From JAIBDK01 sp965261915 (GTDB taxonomy: Bacteria; Pseudomonadota; Gammaproteobacteria; Arenicellales; Poriferihabitantaceae): DNA of 64,000 bases. Below are positions 44,157 to 53,964 of the stretch, piece by piece (position 1 is the first letter of the stretch; each line of letters begins with the position of its first letter). Where the stretch lies: NCBI GenBank assembly GCA_965261915.1, contig CBDHDW010000013.1, forward strand, positions 1,240,001 to 1,304,000, read 5' to 3'. The translations under genes were made by a program, and so were the position numbers. The notes below the pieces were generated by a model. It saw only the letters and a list, made by a program, of their open reading frames with translations, did no database searches and was not told the origin of the DNA.

Positions 44157-44681
44157 TTAGTCGAAACACGGGTTGTTGATCCCCAGCATTTTGTTTATGC
44201 GAATTGCTGTAATTTTGGCTTGCTCCCCTGCGGCGATTGTTAACTCTTCTGCAGCTTCATTCTCTAGCCTTTTCTCTACCAGTTCAAGCATTTCTGCAGC
44301 AGACTTTCCGGTGGCACAAACGATGAATATGTAACCGAATAGCCTCTCATACAACTTATTGGCAATGGCCAATGCTTCTATAACTTCGTCTGTGGCATTT
44401 TGCACTTCAGACTGCTCATCTTCAGCGAGTTGTTTGCTGGAACGAAATTTTTCTTTCAATGAATCAGGATCCCCAATTTTTGGGTGACCAGAAAAAGCCT
44501 CCATAAAATCGTCGAATTCCATGGTTTGCCAAATACTAGCTGCAGTCGTCTGGATCTGTTTAACGCTCGTGAACGGTCGATTCTCTACCATCCGCTCAAC
44601 CCATCGAGTGGCGGTACAGCACATCGTCAGTTCCTGTACAGCCTGATGTTCAGATAGGTTGTTTAGCTGTTTCAGGTTCAT
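44157..44681 (-). CDS. uraD: OHCU decarboxylase
   Basis: UraD decarboxylates 2-oxo-4-hydroxy-4-carboxy-5-ureidoimidazoline to S-allantoin, the step after UraH. The 174-residue protein has the catalytic His in FSGHPKIGD, then EQSEVQNA and the conserved LYERLFGYIFIVCATGKSA. It is transcribed with uraH and is divergent from guaD, so one control region at 44682-44850 may serve both directions. Confidence 0.94.
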   Translation of the reverse strand: MNLKQLNNLSEHQAVQELTMCCTATRWVERMVENRPFTSVKQIQTTAASIWQTMEFDDFMEAFSGHPKIGDPDSLKEKFRSSKQLAEDEQSEVQNATDEVIEALAIANKLYERLFGYIFIVCATGKSAAEMLELVEKRLENEAAEELTIAAGEQAKITAIRINKMLGINNPCFD

Positions 44682-44850
44682 CCGGATTTAAAGTGTATGA
44701 CTACGGTTGATAAGTTAAGAATTTTTGCTTTTTCTGACTAAATGGTCAAGTCAAATGAGGAAGATGGCCTTGGGTTGATTGTCGCCATTGACTATACTCA
44801 TGCAGTAAATCAATAGCCGTTAATTGCACTACAAACCGCAGGAAAATACG

Positions 44851-46149
44851 ATGTCGATCATTGCACATCGCGGAGAGATTTTACACTGTCTCGCGGATCC
44901 GCTTTATCATAATGATGATGCCTGGCAGTATTTTGAAGATGGGGTGTTATTGGTCGATCAAGGTATGGTTATTGATTGTGGAGCATCTTCGGATTTATTG
45001 AGTAAGGTGCCAGACTCCATTCAGGTTGTAAATCACAGGCACAGTTTGATAACTCCGGGGATGGTTGATACCCATATCCACTATCCGCAATGCGAGATTA
45101 TTGCCAGTTACGGGACACAGTTGATTGACTGGCTAGAGACCTACACTTTCCCTGCGGAGCTTTCCTTTGGTGACGCAGCACAAGCGAGTCGAATCGCCAA
45201 ATTTTTTCTCGAAGAATTATTAAGAAACGGTACAACGACGGCTCTGGTATTTGGAACAGTCCACGCAGAGTCGGTGGATGCGTTTTTCACTGAAGCCCTG
45301 TCACGAAATCTGCGAATGATCTGTGGAAAAGTGCTAATGGATCGTAATGCCCCGTCGGAGTTATGCGATACCGCCGAATCAGGGTTTGAGGATTCGCGGG
45401 ACTTAATTGATCGTTGGCACGGAAGAGGCAGATTGGATTACGCAATTACACCGAGATTCGCTCCAACATCGAGCGCTGAGCAACTGGATTTGGCTGGCAA
45501 GCTGTTATCAGAGAACCCGGGTGTGTATTTGCATACCCATTTGTCTGAGAACACTCAGGAATGCGCCTGGGTCAGGGAATTGTTCCCGGACTCACAAGAT
45601 TATCTGGATGTTTATGATCGCTATGGTTTGCTCGGTCGTCGATCTGTTTTTGCACACGGTATTCATCTTTCGGAACGTGAATGGAATCGGTTATCCGAAA
45701 CTGAATCCAACATTTCATTTTGCCCAACATCAAATCTGTTTATTGGCAGTGGATTATTCAATCTAAAAAAAGCCGATAAACACGGTGTTCGCGTGGGGTT
45801 GGGTACCGATGTAGGAGGAGGGGATTCATTTTCGATTCTGCGCACGATAAATGAGGCATATAAAGTTCAGCAGCTAAATGGCCTCAATCTCTCTCCTGTT
45901 CGGTCGTTCTATCTTGCGACCCTGGGTGGAGCACAGGCATTGGATTTGCAAGCCAAAATCGGCAATTTCGAGCGTGGAAAAGAAGCGGATTTTTTAGTCC
46001 TGGATTACGCAGCAACGCCGCTATTGAAATTACGTACCGATATGTCGAAAGATATTCTCGAGAAACTATTCGTTCTTGAAATGCTCGGCGATGACCGAGC
46101 GATCAAGGAAACCTGGATAATGGGTGAAAAGACTTATTCAAGAGCCTGA
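44851..46149 (+). CDS. guaD: Guanine deaminase
   Basis: GuaD converts guanine to xanthine, feeding xanthine dehydrogenase. The 432-residue amidohydrolase has the zinc motif MVDTHIHYPQ, the substrate-binding HTHLSENTQE, FAHGIHLSE, and the metal Asp in GTDVGGGDSFS. The ATG at 44851 is preceded by AGGAAAA. The longer frame begins at a TTG (44824). It lies among uraH, uraD and the xdh genes, completing guanine to xanthine to urate to allantoin, except for urate oxidase. Confidence 0.95.
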   Translation: MSIIAHRGEILHCLADPLYHNDDAWQYFEDGVLLVDQGMVIDCGASSDLLSKVPDSIQVVNHRHSLITPGMVDTHIHYPQCEIIASYGTQLIDWLETYTFPAELSFGDAAQASRIAKFFLEELLRNGTTTALVFGTVHAESVDAFFTEALSRNLRMICGKVLMDRNAPSELCDTAESGFEDSRDLIDRWHGRGRLDYAITPRFAPTSSAEQLDLAGKLLSENPGVYLHTHLSENTQECAWVRELFPDSQDYLDVYDRYGLLGRRSVFAHGIHLSEREWNRLSETESNISFCPTSNLFIGSGLFNLKKADKHGVRVGLGTDVGGGDSFSILRTINEAYKVQQLNGLNLSPVRSFYLATLGGAQALDLQAKIGNFERGKEADFLVLDYAATPLLKLRTDMSKDILEKLFVLEMLGDDRAIKETWIMGEKTYSRA

Positions 46150-46373
46150 TATTTTTGCTGAACCCACACCAGCATAACGGTTTCTAAAAGAATGGTAATC
46201 GAAATGAGCTCCTGAACGGACTATAATCCGGGCTCGAACAAGCCGTCATACGGTAGACCGCATACGGCAAAACCTATTTTTACCATAGCGTGTTCGAACC
46301 AATAAAAACACAATCAATTACCGCCTCATCTGATTCGAACAAACCCCGAGGTTTACAACTCGTTGTCAATTTC

Positions 46374-48278
46374 ATGCCAATTGATTCTTCAGTATCCCGA
46401 CTCCTGAACGCATCGAGAAAAACGAAAAGCGCGATATTTGTCTTGCTGGATGTTTTACTGATCTGGCTTTCGCTTTGGCTGGCTGTTTTTCTGCGTCTGG
46501 ATACTTTTCAATTACCGGATGACCGAATGATTTATCTCGGTCTGGTTGCCCCGGTGATTGCCATACCTATTTTTATCCGCAATGGCTTGTACCGAGCGGT
46601 TATTCGCTATATGGCGTCGGATATGGTTTGGGTTGTACTGCGTGCAGTCACCCTTTATTGCATGATTTGGGCGGTGGTGGTTTTATTATCGGGAATACTG
46701 GGTGTGCCGAGATCGGTAGTCCTTATCCATTGGGTCGTGTGTTTGATTTTTATTGGCGGTTCGAGGTTTATTGTTCAATGGCTAACCAATGTGTATCTGA
46801 CAATCTTGTATGAAAGCGACGATCAGAGCAAGGTAAGAAAAGTCCTGATCTATGGTGCCGGGGAGGCGGGAGTACAGTTGGCGTTGGGGTTGTCAATTCA
46901 TGTGGAAACTGAGGTTGTCGGCTTTATTGACGATGCAAACCTGCTTCACAATCAGTTAATAAAGGGAATAAAAGTCTATTCCTCCCACAATCTGGATCAA
47001 CTGGTTACACGAACAGGTGCTTCGGAAATATTGTTGGCAATGCCGTCCGTAACGCGAGGCAGAAGGACTGAGATCCTGTCGATGCTCGAGTCGCTGCCAA
47101 TTCCAGTGAGAACGTTGCCCGATATCGCCTCCATCGCCACGGGCAAGGTCAAGGTTCAGGATATTCGTGAAATCGATATTGCCGATTTGTTGGGCCGGGA
47201 ATCGGTCCCGCCTGACCCGGTGCTGATGCGTAAAAACATTCAGGGAAGGGTGGTTTTGGTAACCGGTGCAGGGGGCTCGATCGGTGCCGAGCTTTGCAGA
47301 CAGATCGCCATGTTAGAACCCAAAAAACTGGTTTTATATGAGCAAAGTGAGTTTAATCTTTATAGTATCGATCGAGAGTTAAGTAAACGGGATTTTGATT
47401 TCCACTCGATCCTGGGGTCGGTGTATGACGAAAATCACATTACCGAGTGCTGCAAACGAATGCAGGTCAACACAATTTTTCATGCCGCCGCGTATAAGCA
47501 CGTTCCGTTGGTTGAGAGTAATCCGGCGATGGGTGTGCAGAACAATATTTTCGGAACCTATGCTGCCGCTCGTGCTGCTATAGCAGCATCCGTTGATACG
47601 TTTGTACTGATTTCAACGGACAAAGCGGTCAGACCAACGAATGTCATGGGTGCGACCAAACGATTCGCGGAATTAATTCTTCAGTCAATGAATGCGGACC
47701 CGATAAAAGGCGATACAAAATTTGTCATGGTACGGTTTGGCAATGTAATCGACTCTTCGGGGTCAGTTATACCGTTGTTTCGGAACCAGATAAATATTGG
47801 TGGGCCTGTGACCGTAACCCACGAAGATGTTACGCGATATTTTATGACCATTCCGGAGGCATCCCAGCTAGTCATACAGGCGGCAGCGATGGCCAGAGGT
47901 GGCGAAGTTTTTGTATTGGATATGGGCGAGTCCGTCAAGATTGCTGATCTGGCAGTGAAGATGATAAAGCTGAGCGGATTGTCTCCAAAAGATGGTGATA
48001 ATCCTGGAGGAGATATCGAAATTGAATTTTCGGGATTGCGCCCCGGTGAGAAATTGTACGAAGAATTGCTAATCGGCGACAATGTTTCTACTACACAGCA
48101 TAACCGCATTATGACTGCGAACGAAAAGTTTTTGCCATTACAGGATGTCGAAGAAAAGCTGGGGGCATTAGAAGCTCATATGAACAAAAATTGCGGGAAA
48201 GGTATTCGGGGAATTCTGTGTTCGGTCGTGGAAGGGTATTGCGCTGAACAAAGTCCGGATGACGACAAGAAAGCGTAA
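46374..48278 (+). CDS. FlaA1/WbpM-type membrane NDP-sugar 4,6-dehydratase
   Basis: This protein has four amino-terminal membrane helices (from IFVLLDVLLIWLSLWLAVFL to about residue 130) and a first Rossmann-like domain (LIYGAGEAGVQLALGL). The catalytic SDR domain follows, with VLVTGAGGSIGAELCRQIA, FHAAAYKHVPLVE and ISTDKAVRPTNVMGATKR. WbpM and PglF relatives turn UDP-GlcNAc into the 4-keto-6-deoxy sugar used in surface glycans. Here the SDR active site has SMK-like neighbours (the NVMGATKR block), as in WbpM/FlaA1. The start is uncertain. ATG 46374 gives 634 residues, and a GTG at 46290 would add 28. No other glycan gene is in the window, so it is isolated between purine-catabolism genes. Confidence 0.88.
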   Translation: MPIDSSVSRLLNASRKTKSAIFVLLDVLLIWLSLWLAVFLRLDTFQLPDDRMIYLGLVAPVIAIPIFIRNGLYRAVIRYMASDMVWVVLRAVTLYCMIWAVVVLLSGILGVPRSVVLIHWVVCLIFIGGSRFIVQWLTNVYLTILYESDDQSKVRKVLIYGAGEAGVQLALGLSIHVETEVVGFIDDANLLHNQLIKGIKVYSSHNLDQLVTRTGASEILLAMPSVTRGRRTEILSMLESLPIPVRTLPDIASIATGKVKVQDIREIDIADLLGRESVPPDPVLMRKNIQGRVVLVTGAGGSIGAELCRQIAMLEPKKLVLYEQSEFNLYSIDRELSKRDFDFHSILGSVYDENHITECCKRMQVNTIFHAAAYKHVPLVESNPAMGVQNNIFGTYAAARAAIAASVDTFVLISTDKAVRPTNVMGATKRFAELILQSMNADPIKGDTKFVMVRFGNVIDSSGSVIPLFRNQINIGGPVTVTHEDVTRYFMTIPEASQLVIQAAAMARGGEVFVLDMGESVKIADLAVKMIKLSGLSPKDGDNPGGDIEIEFSGLRPGEKLYEELLIGDNVSTTQHNRIMTANEKFLPLQDVEEKLGALEAHMNKNCGKGIRGILCSVVEGYCAEQSPDDDKKA

Positions 48279-48346
48279 ATTGTTTTACGCCTAAACCCGC
48301 AATCGGCAAATTTATTAAAAACTAACCAAGGATCAGAATCAAGGCA

Positions 48347-49150
48347 CTAAACGCACGTATTCTGATTTAGATTGTGCAGACCTGAAACTAATTCGAGAAT
48401 TTGTGCAGCCACAGAAACCGCAATTTCTGCAGGTGATTTCCCACTGATGCCGACCATACCAATGGGGCAGGTGAGGCGGGTTATTTCTTCCTGACTGAAT
48501 GCCTTGCGTTTTAATCGGCTCCTAAAACTGGCGGCTTTCGATTGCGAGCCAATCAATCCGCAAAAAGCCACGTCAGGTCGTGAGAGAATGGCCTCTACCA
48601 GTTGAAAATCGAGATCGTGACTGTGGGTCATAACCAGGTACAACGAATTTGTTGGGCATCTTGCTACTTCAAAATCCGGATTTTCCATTAGTCGAATACG
48701 GATGGAAGACTGCGAAGCTGTGGAATTAATGTTCGAAACAACTTCTGCTCGGGAATCAATCCAGCTTAACTTGTACGGTAGCGTGGATAGTATCGCTGCA
48801 AGCGCTCTGCCAACGTGTCCTCCACCAAAAACTGCGATTTCAAACTGAGACTTTGCCATGCATTCATACAATACGGTGACTTGGCCTCCACAGCATTGTC
48901 CCAAGTCTTTTGACAGATTGTATTGTTCGCTCTGAATCGAACTTTTCCCGGATTCGATCAATTGTCTGGAGAGCTGTATTGCGATGTGTTCAAGCTTTCC
49001 GCCACCGATGGTATCGAAGATATCGTCTTCGCTTACCACCATCTTGGTTCCTGGATCACGGGGTGAGGAACCTTTCATTTGCAGAATTGTGACCAGAACA
49101 AAGGATTTGTTCTCTCCTTTCAAAAACTCGCACGCAGAGGCCCAGTTCAT
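48347..49150 (-). CDS. xdhC: Xanthine dehydrogenase accessory protein XdhC
   Basis: XdhC binds molybdenum cofactor, promotes its sulfuration and delivers it to xanthine dehydrogenase. The 267-residue protein has VTILQMKGSSPRDPGTKMVV, GGGKLEH, the Rossmann motif AVFGGGHVGRALAAIL, GLIGSQSKAASF and the GKSPAEIAVSVAAQIL ending. ATG 49150 overlaps the xdhB stop by 4 bases (ATGA). The longer open frame to 49294 lies inside xdhB. Confidence 0.94.
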   Translation of the reverse strand: MNWASACEFLKGENKSFVLVTILQMKGSSPRDPGTKMVVSEDDIFDTIGGGKLEHIAIQLSRQLIESGKSSIQSEQYNLSKDLGQCCGGQVTVLYECMAKSQFEIAVFGGGHVGRALAAILSTLPYKLSWIDSRAEVVSNINSTASQSSIRIRLMENPDFEVARCPTNSLYLVMTHSHDLDFQLVEAILSRPDVAFCGLIGSQSKAASFRSRLKRKAFSQEEITRLTCPIGMVGISGKSPAEIAVSVAAQILELVSGLHNLNQNTCV

Positions 49151-51486
49151 TTTTCCGCACCCTCTTTCGATGACGCTTCGGCTTTGAGTGCGGTTATGCA
49201 ACGCAGAATTTCTTCTGGCGTGGCAGGTGCATTCAGATGCGGAAACAGTGTGTGATTTGCGATGGCACCGATGGCGTCGCGTATCGCAGACCAAACCGAA
49301 ATACCGAGCATGAGAGGGGGTTCACCCACCGCCTTTGATCGAAAAACCGTGGGCTCCTCATTCGGGTGATTTTCCAATAGCCTGACATTAAATACGTCAG
49401 GCGCATCACTAATTGCGGGGATCTTGTAGGTTGCAGGGCCATCGCTTAGCAGGCGACCTGATGAATCCCATTTTAACTCTTCCGAAGTTAACCAACCGGT
49501 ACCTTGTATGAACCCTCCTTCGATTTGCCCAATATCAATTGCCGGGTTAATGGAGTTGCCGACATCGTGAATAATGTCTGTGCGCAGCAGCTTCGATTCA
49601 CCGGTTAGTGTGTCGATGATGACTTCGGACACGGCAGCACCATTGGCGAAATACAGAAAAGGTCTGCCAGACGCGGTTTCTCGGTCATAGTAGATCTTGG
49701 GGGTTTTGTAAAATCCGGTTGCTGAAAGTGAAATTCTTTCCAGCCAGGCTAGCCTGGTAACTTCTTCAAACGGATAGGAGGTTTCCTTAACGGTAACGCA
49801 ATCACGATCGAAGTGAATTTCATCAGCGCTTGCATCATGTTTCGTAGCGAGAAAGTCTATAAGGCGATTTTTCAGGGTTGTTGCGGCATTTAGCGCTGCC
49901 ATACCGTTTATATCTGTGCCAGAGGATGCGGCGGTTGGCGATGTGTTGGGAACTTTATCGGTTCGGGTGGCGGAAACGATGATGCGTTTCGGATTTACCT
50001 GAAATACTTCTGCCACAATCTGAACGATCTTGACCATCAACCCCTGACCCATCTCAGTGCCGCCATGATTCAGGTGAATACTGCCGTCAGTGTAGAGATG
50101 AATTAAAGCACCAGCCTGATTCAGGTGTGAAACTGTAAAGGAAATCCCGAATTTTACCGGTGTGAGGGCAATACCTTTTTTAAGAATTGGGCTGTCCACA
50201 TTGAATGCATTGATCTCCCGACGGCGATTTTGATAGTCACTTTCATCTTCAAGCTGTTCGACAATTTTCGGTATATTGAAAGCGTCAATCGTTTGATGGT
50301 ACTGGGTAATGTTTTTTTTGTCAGTGTCGTAAAAATTTCGCTTGCGAACCTCCAGTGGATCGAGTTGGCAACAGTAAGCAATTTCATCCAGCATTGCTTC
50401 TCCGGCGATGACGCCTTGAGGGCCGCCAAATCCTCTAAACGCAGTATTTGAAACGGTGTGGGTTTTGCATCGCAGTCCGTCAACCGTCACATGAGGGTAG
50501 TAGTAAGCGTTATCGCAGTGAAACATGGCGCGATCGACAATTGCGTCAGACAAGTCAGGTGAATAACCGCATTGACCGGCAAGCTCAAAGTTCACGCCAT
50601 GTATCGCCCCTTGATCGTCAAATCCAACTTCATACTGATTACGAAAATTGTGTCGCTTACCGGTCATGATCATATCGTCACGTCGGCAAAGACGGCAACT
50701 GACGGCAACACCGGTTCGATCTGTAAAAACCGCGGCGATACACGACCATGGTGCGGCATGGGTCTCTTTACCACCAAATCCACCCCCCATTCGTCGGCTA
50801 ACAACATCGATCTGGTTCATGGCAAGGTTGAGAACCTCAGCAACCAGTTTTTGGGTTTCCGTTGGGTTTTGCGTTGACGTATAAATAGTTTGACTGCGGT
50901 TTTCTCCCGGGATGGAAAGGGAGACCTGGCCCTCGAGATAAAAATGCTCCTGTCCTCCGACAGTCATCACAGAATGTTTTTGGTATTTCGCATTCCTGAT
51001 TGCCTGACTGGATTTTCCTCTACGCATGGTATGCGGCGGTCGAACGTAAAACTGCTCACTAACGGCCTGTTCCAGATCGAGAACAGGCGCCATTTTCTGA
51101 TATTCAATTTTGGCTTTCAGAACAGCATGTCGTGCGTGATCATGACTAATCGCTGCGACCGCAAATATGGGTTGGCCGTAGTACTCTATAAGCCCATCAC
51201 TTAATAGCGGGTCGCCGGGAAAAACCGGCCCAATATCCAGTTTGCCGGGGATGTCTTTGGCTTGTATGACATCCACCACGCCAACTGCAGATTGCACCGC
51301 GGTTAAATCCAGAGAAAGAATTTTGCCATGGGCAATATGGCTGCCCCCTATACAGGCATAGTATTGCTTTTTGAGAGGCGGAACGTCGTCAACATAGGCT
51401 GCAGCCCCGGAAACATGACCGTTGGCGCTATCGTGGTTTAGGCTCTCGCCAATGGCTGGAATGGGATTATCCTGATATTTCGACAC
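49147..51486 (-). CDS. xdhB: Xanthine dehydrogenase, molybdopterin-binding subunit
   Basis: This subunit carries the Mo site that hydroxylates hypoxanthine and xanthine. The 779-residue protein has GESLNHDSANGHVSGAAAYV at the start, the cofactor loops RRMGGGFGGKETHA and NTAFRGFGGPQG, NHGGTEMGQGL, and the catalytic Glu in KAVGEPPLMLG. The start is set at the GTG 51486, 14 bases past the xdhA stop, giving a length like Rhodobacter XdhB (777). The frame is open further upstream, but that part overlaps xdhA and is not family-like. The gene order xdhA-xdhB-xdhC is standard. Confidence 0.92.
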   Translation of the reverse strand: MSKYQDNPIPAIGESLNHDSANGHVSGAAAYVDDVPPLKKQYYACIGGSHIAHGKILSLDLTAVQSAVGVVDVIQAKDIPGKLDIGPVFPGDPLLSDGLIEYYGQPIFAVAAISHDHARHAVLKAKIEYQKMAPVLDLEQAVSEQFYVRPPHTMRRGKSSQAIRNAKYQKHSVMTVGGQEHFYLEGQVSLSIPGENRSQTIYTSTQNPTETQKLVAEVLNLAMNQIDVVSRRMGGGFGGKETHAAPWSCIAAVFTDRTGVAVSCRLCRRDDMIMTGKRHNFRNQYEVGFDDQGAIHGVNFELAGQCGYSPDLSDAIVDRAMFHCDNAYYYPHVTVDGLRCKTHTVSNTAFRGFGGPQGVIAGEAMLDEIAYCCQLDPLEVRKRNFYDTDKKNITQYHQTIDAFNIPKIVEQLEDESDYQNRRREINAFNVDSPILKKGIALTPVKFGISFTVSHLNQAGALIHLYTDGSIHLNHGGTEMGQGLMVKIVQIVAEVFQVNPKRIIVSATRTDKVPNTSPTAASSGTDINGMAALNAATTLKNRLIDFLATKHDASADEIHFDRDCVTVKETSYPFEEVTRLAWLERISLSATGFYKTPKIYYDRETASGRPFLYFANGAAVSEVIIDTLTGESKLLRTDIIHDVGNSINPAIDIGQIEGGFIQGTGWLTSEELKWDSSGRLLSDGPATYKIPAISDAPDVFNVRLLENHPNEEPTVFRSKAVGEPPLMLGISVWSAIRDAIGAIANHTLFPHLNAPATPEEILRCITALKAEASSKEGAEK

Positions 51487-51502
51487 GTCGTAAATCGGTA
51501 TC

Positions 51503-52939
51503 CTAAACCGGGATCCGGGTTGGAAACACGGTTTCACTGGTCTCCAGAAACAGACGCTCAAGTAAATTTGCAGTGACTTGTAATCGATATTGCGCGCTGG
51601 CGCGAACATCGTCGATTGGCTGGAAGTCCTTTTTAATGATTTCTTGTGCATCACGCACAATGTTTTCATCCCATTGGCTTCCATTCAGGAAGGTTTCACA
51701 AGCCGTTGCCCGTTTTGGTATGGCGGCCATGCCACCGCAAGCAATCCGAATGTTTTTCACTTTTCCACCATCAAGTTGTATCAGGCAAGCCAGACATACC
51801 GCTGAAATATCATCCTCTATTCTTTTGCTTATTTTATATACCTTGAAAGCCTGTGTTTGAGAAATTCGCGGAAGCACCAGCGAGCGAATAATCTCATCCG
51901 GTGCCACCGCAGTTTTTTTATAGTCAAGAAAAAAATCATCTATCAGAATTTTGCGAATCCCTCGTTTACTTTGTAAAATCAATTCAGCAGCCAACGCCAA
52001 TAATACCGGGGGAAGATCACCAACGGGACTGGCATTTGCAATATTCCCGCCGATAGTCCCCGTATTTCGAACCTGTTTCGAGCCAAAACGTTTTAGCAAA
52101 TCCGAGACAGCCTGATACTCATCGGGTAAAGATTGATCGAGTTCGTCGAGTGTGACTGCAGCGCCAATTTCGATTACGTTTGTTTGAAAATCTATTTTCC
52201 GCAGCGATTGAACGCCACCAAGGTAAATAATACTGTCGATCTGTTTTAACTGCTGCGTGGTTTCCAGAGCCAGATCGGTACCGCCCGCCAGTAATCTGGC
52301 TTCAGGGTTGTCAGTTATCAATTCGCATAGTTCATCGATGGTGTCGGGTGCAAAAAATGCTTTGCGATGAGATGAAGTCGAGCGATCAATGGCTTTTAGC
52401 TGATTTAGCGTGGTGTCCTGCAGATTAGAAAAATGATCGTTGTTATGTGTGCTTAACGCGAGTTGTGCGGCCTGAATAATAGGTTTGTAACCGGTGCATC
52501 GGCATAGATTTCCGGCCAAAAACTCCTCAATCTGCGCGTGTTCGGGGGTTTCGCATATTGCGTTTTCGGAGGATTTGCAAAGCGCAAACAGGGACATGAC
52601 AAAGCCTGGTGTACAAAAACCGCACTGTGAGCCATGGCAGTCGACCATTGCCTGTTGAACAGGGTGTAAAGTTTCACCTGACTTAAGATGCTCGACAGTA
52701 ATGAGCTGCTTGCCGTGAATTGAGCCAAGAAATGTTATGCAGGTGTTGATGTTCTTATAGACTAACTTGCCGTCCTGCGGCTCAGCTACCACAGCAGTAC
52801 AAGCACCACAATCACCTGAAGCGCAGCCTTCTTTGGTGCCGACGAGTTCTCTTTGTTCTCTCAAATACTGTAAAACAGTTACATCCGCTCTTTCAAGCGC
52901 AACTTGTGTTTGCTCACTGTTTAGCAGGAATTCGATCAT
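51503..52939 (-). CDS. xdhA: Xanthine dehydrogenase, small subunit (2Fe-2S and FAD)
   Basis: This 478-residue protein has the plant-type [2Fe-2S] site near residues 38-60 (GCASGDCGACTAVV), the second [2Fe-2S] site (CGFCTPGFVMS and CRCTGYKPI), and the FAD domain with LLAGGTDLAL and GTIGGNIANASPVGDLPP. It passes electrons from the Mo subunit to NAD. It is the first gene of the xdhABC operon. The 150 bases upstream (52940-53089) lead to an IS6 relic and contain no obvious operator. Confidence 0.94.
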   Translation of the reverse strand: MIEFLLNSEQTQVALERADVTVLQYLREQRELVGTKEGCASGDCGACTAVVAEPQDGKLVYKNINTCITFLGSIHGKQLITVEHLKSGETLHPVQQAMVDCHGSQCGFCTPGFVMSLFALCKSSENAICETPEHAQIEEFLAGNLCRCTGYKPIIQAAQLALSTHNNDHFSNLQDTTLNQLKAIDRSTSSHRKAFFAPDTIDELCELITDNPEARLLAGGTDLALETTQQLKQIDSIIYLGGVQSLRKIDFQTNVIEIGAAVTLDELDQSLPDEYQAVSDLLKRFGSKQVRNTGTIGGNIANASPVGDLPPVLLALAAELILQSKRGIRKILIDDFFLDYKKTAVAPDEIIRSLVLPRISQTQAFKVYKISKRIEDDISAVCLACLIQLDGGKVKNIRIACGGMAAIPKRATACETFLNGSQWDENIVRDAQEIIKKDFQPIDDVRASAQYRLQVTANLLERLFLETSETVFPTRIPV

Positions 52940-53089
52940 TATCTGAAGGGAAAAGTTGACTATTTGGTCAGGATTTTAGCAATCGAATTCGAGCTTGTAA
53001 ATTAAGTCTCTGGCTTAATCCACCGAACGCTGTTCGCAGAATACGCTAATCGGCTAGAATTCGTACGATGAATCTGAAGAATTTTGAAT

Positions 53090-53540
53090 GGTTCTGTCGG
53101 AAAGTTTCACTTGGTTTCAGTATCACTTTGAACCTGTCATATGTTTGCCAAAACAGCTCAACAGAAAAAGCAGCCAACAACCGGATCTTGGCGGATGGAT
53201 GAAACCTGCATCAAGCTCAAACGGAAATGGACGTATTGGTATCGGGCAATTGATAAGCAGGGGAAAACGCTAGATTGCATGCTTTCAAAGCGCCGCGATA
53301 AGGCTGTGGCCAGATTGTTTTTCAGGCGTGCAATTGAAACGAATGGCCTGCCTTGAAGAATTGTGATCGACAAAAGCGGCGCCAATCCAGCAGGTCTTCA
53401 GCGAATTAATGTCGGCCTGAAGTTCTCGAGAACCAAACAACGGATTGAAATCCTGCGCGTGAAATATCTAAATAACAGTGTAGAACAGGACCATCGATTC
53501 ATCAAGAAAATCCCCCGACCAACTGTTAAAAACCAAGAAC
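53090..53540 (+). pseudogene. IS6-family transposase relic
   Basis: A left end resembling the IS6 terminal repeat (GGTTCTGTCGGAAAG at 53090) is followed by a decayed transposase. It has WRMDETCIKLKRKWTYWYRA (IS6 core with the first catalytic Asp) and SKRRDKAVARLFFRRAI, then an in-frame stop after NGLP (near 53356). The frame goes on with IVIDKSGANPAGLQRIN and KYLNNSVEQDHRFIKKI. The right end is missing, cut where YeiH-like sequence begins (about 53530). The element is dead and marks the left edge of the gene cluster that follows. Confidence 0.85.
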
Positions 53541-53915
53541 ACTAGAACAAAATAGGGAGCAATCGGCAAGCGTTTGCTACTTTCTCCGTGTTTATCTGCT
53601 AATCTACGGATTACCAACGAAAATACCAACACAACCGAAGCCAACATGGTGACTCGGATCAATTTGACCAATGTAGCTGTCTCGCCTGTTTCTTGTGAAA
53701 CAGAAAAGCCAGCACCCACAACTTGTGCGACGTCATGTATCTTGCCCCCAAGAAATACACCGGTATCAATATGATCGAGATTAAAAGTTGTTGTAAGGAT
53801 CGGATAAATGATCATGGCAAAAGGCCGAAGAAAATAGTAAGAATAACAATAAATATAAGCTTGAACCCAACCCTTGCACCCAATAAAGCCACGCCTACGC
53901 GCAAAAATGAATAGA
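53530..53915 (-). pseudogene. YeiH/UPF0324-type membrane transporter relic
   Basis: Two pieces of a UPF0324 family transporter are visible on the minus strand. The first has LRVGVALLGARVGFKLIFIV in one frame (about 53816-53905). In a second frame, TGVFLGGKIHDVAQVVGAGF and TATLVKLIRVTMLASVVLVF follow (53560-53815). The frames differ and the middle of the protein is missing, so the gene has deletions and a frameshift. The carboxy terminus runs into the IS6 relic. The motif GGxIHDVAQVVGAGFS is characteristic of alphaproteobacterial members. Confidence 0.75.
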
Positions 53916-53964
53916 CTGGAGTGCGTTCATATTTATCACGTGCGACATCGCTATTTAATATGGG

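Noticed and set aside
46290..46373. GTG start adding 28 residues to the sugar dehydratase
   Set aside because: No ribosome site is better there and the added residues are not family-like, but the choice remains uncertain.
49151..49294. Longer XdhC frame from 49294
   Set aside because: The extra 48 residues lie inside xdhB; the ATG at 49150 gives the standard ATGA overlap and family start.
53468..53815. A complete small membrane protein of 115 residues
   Set aside because: It matches only part of YeiH, continues a second piece in another frame, and its end is antisense to the IS6 relic, so it is treated as a pseudogene.
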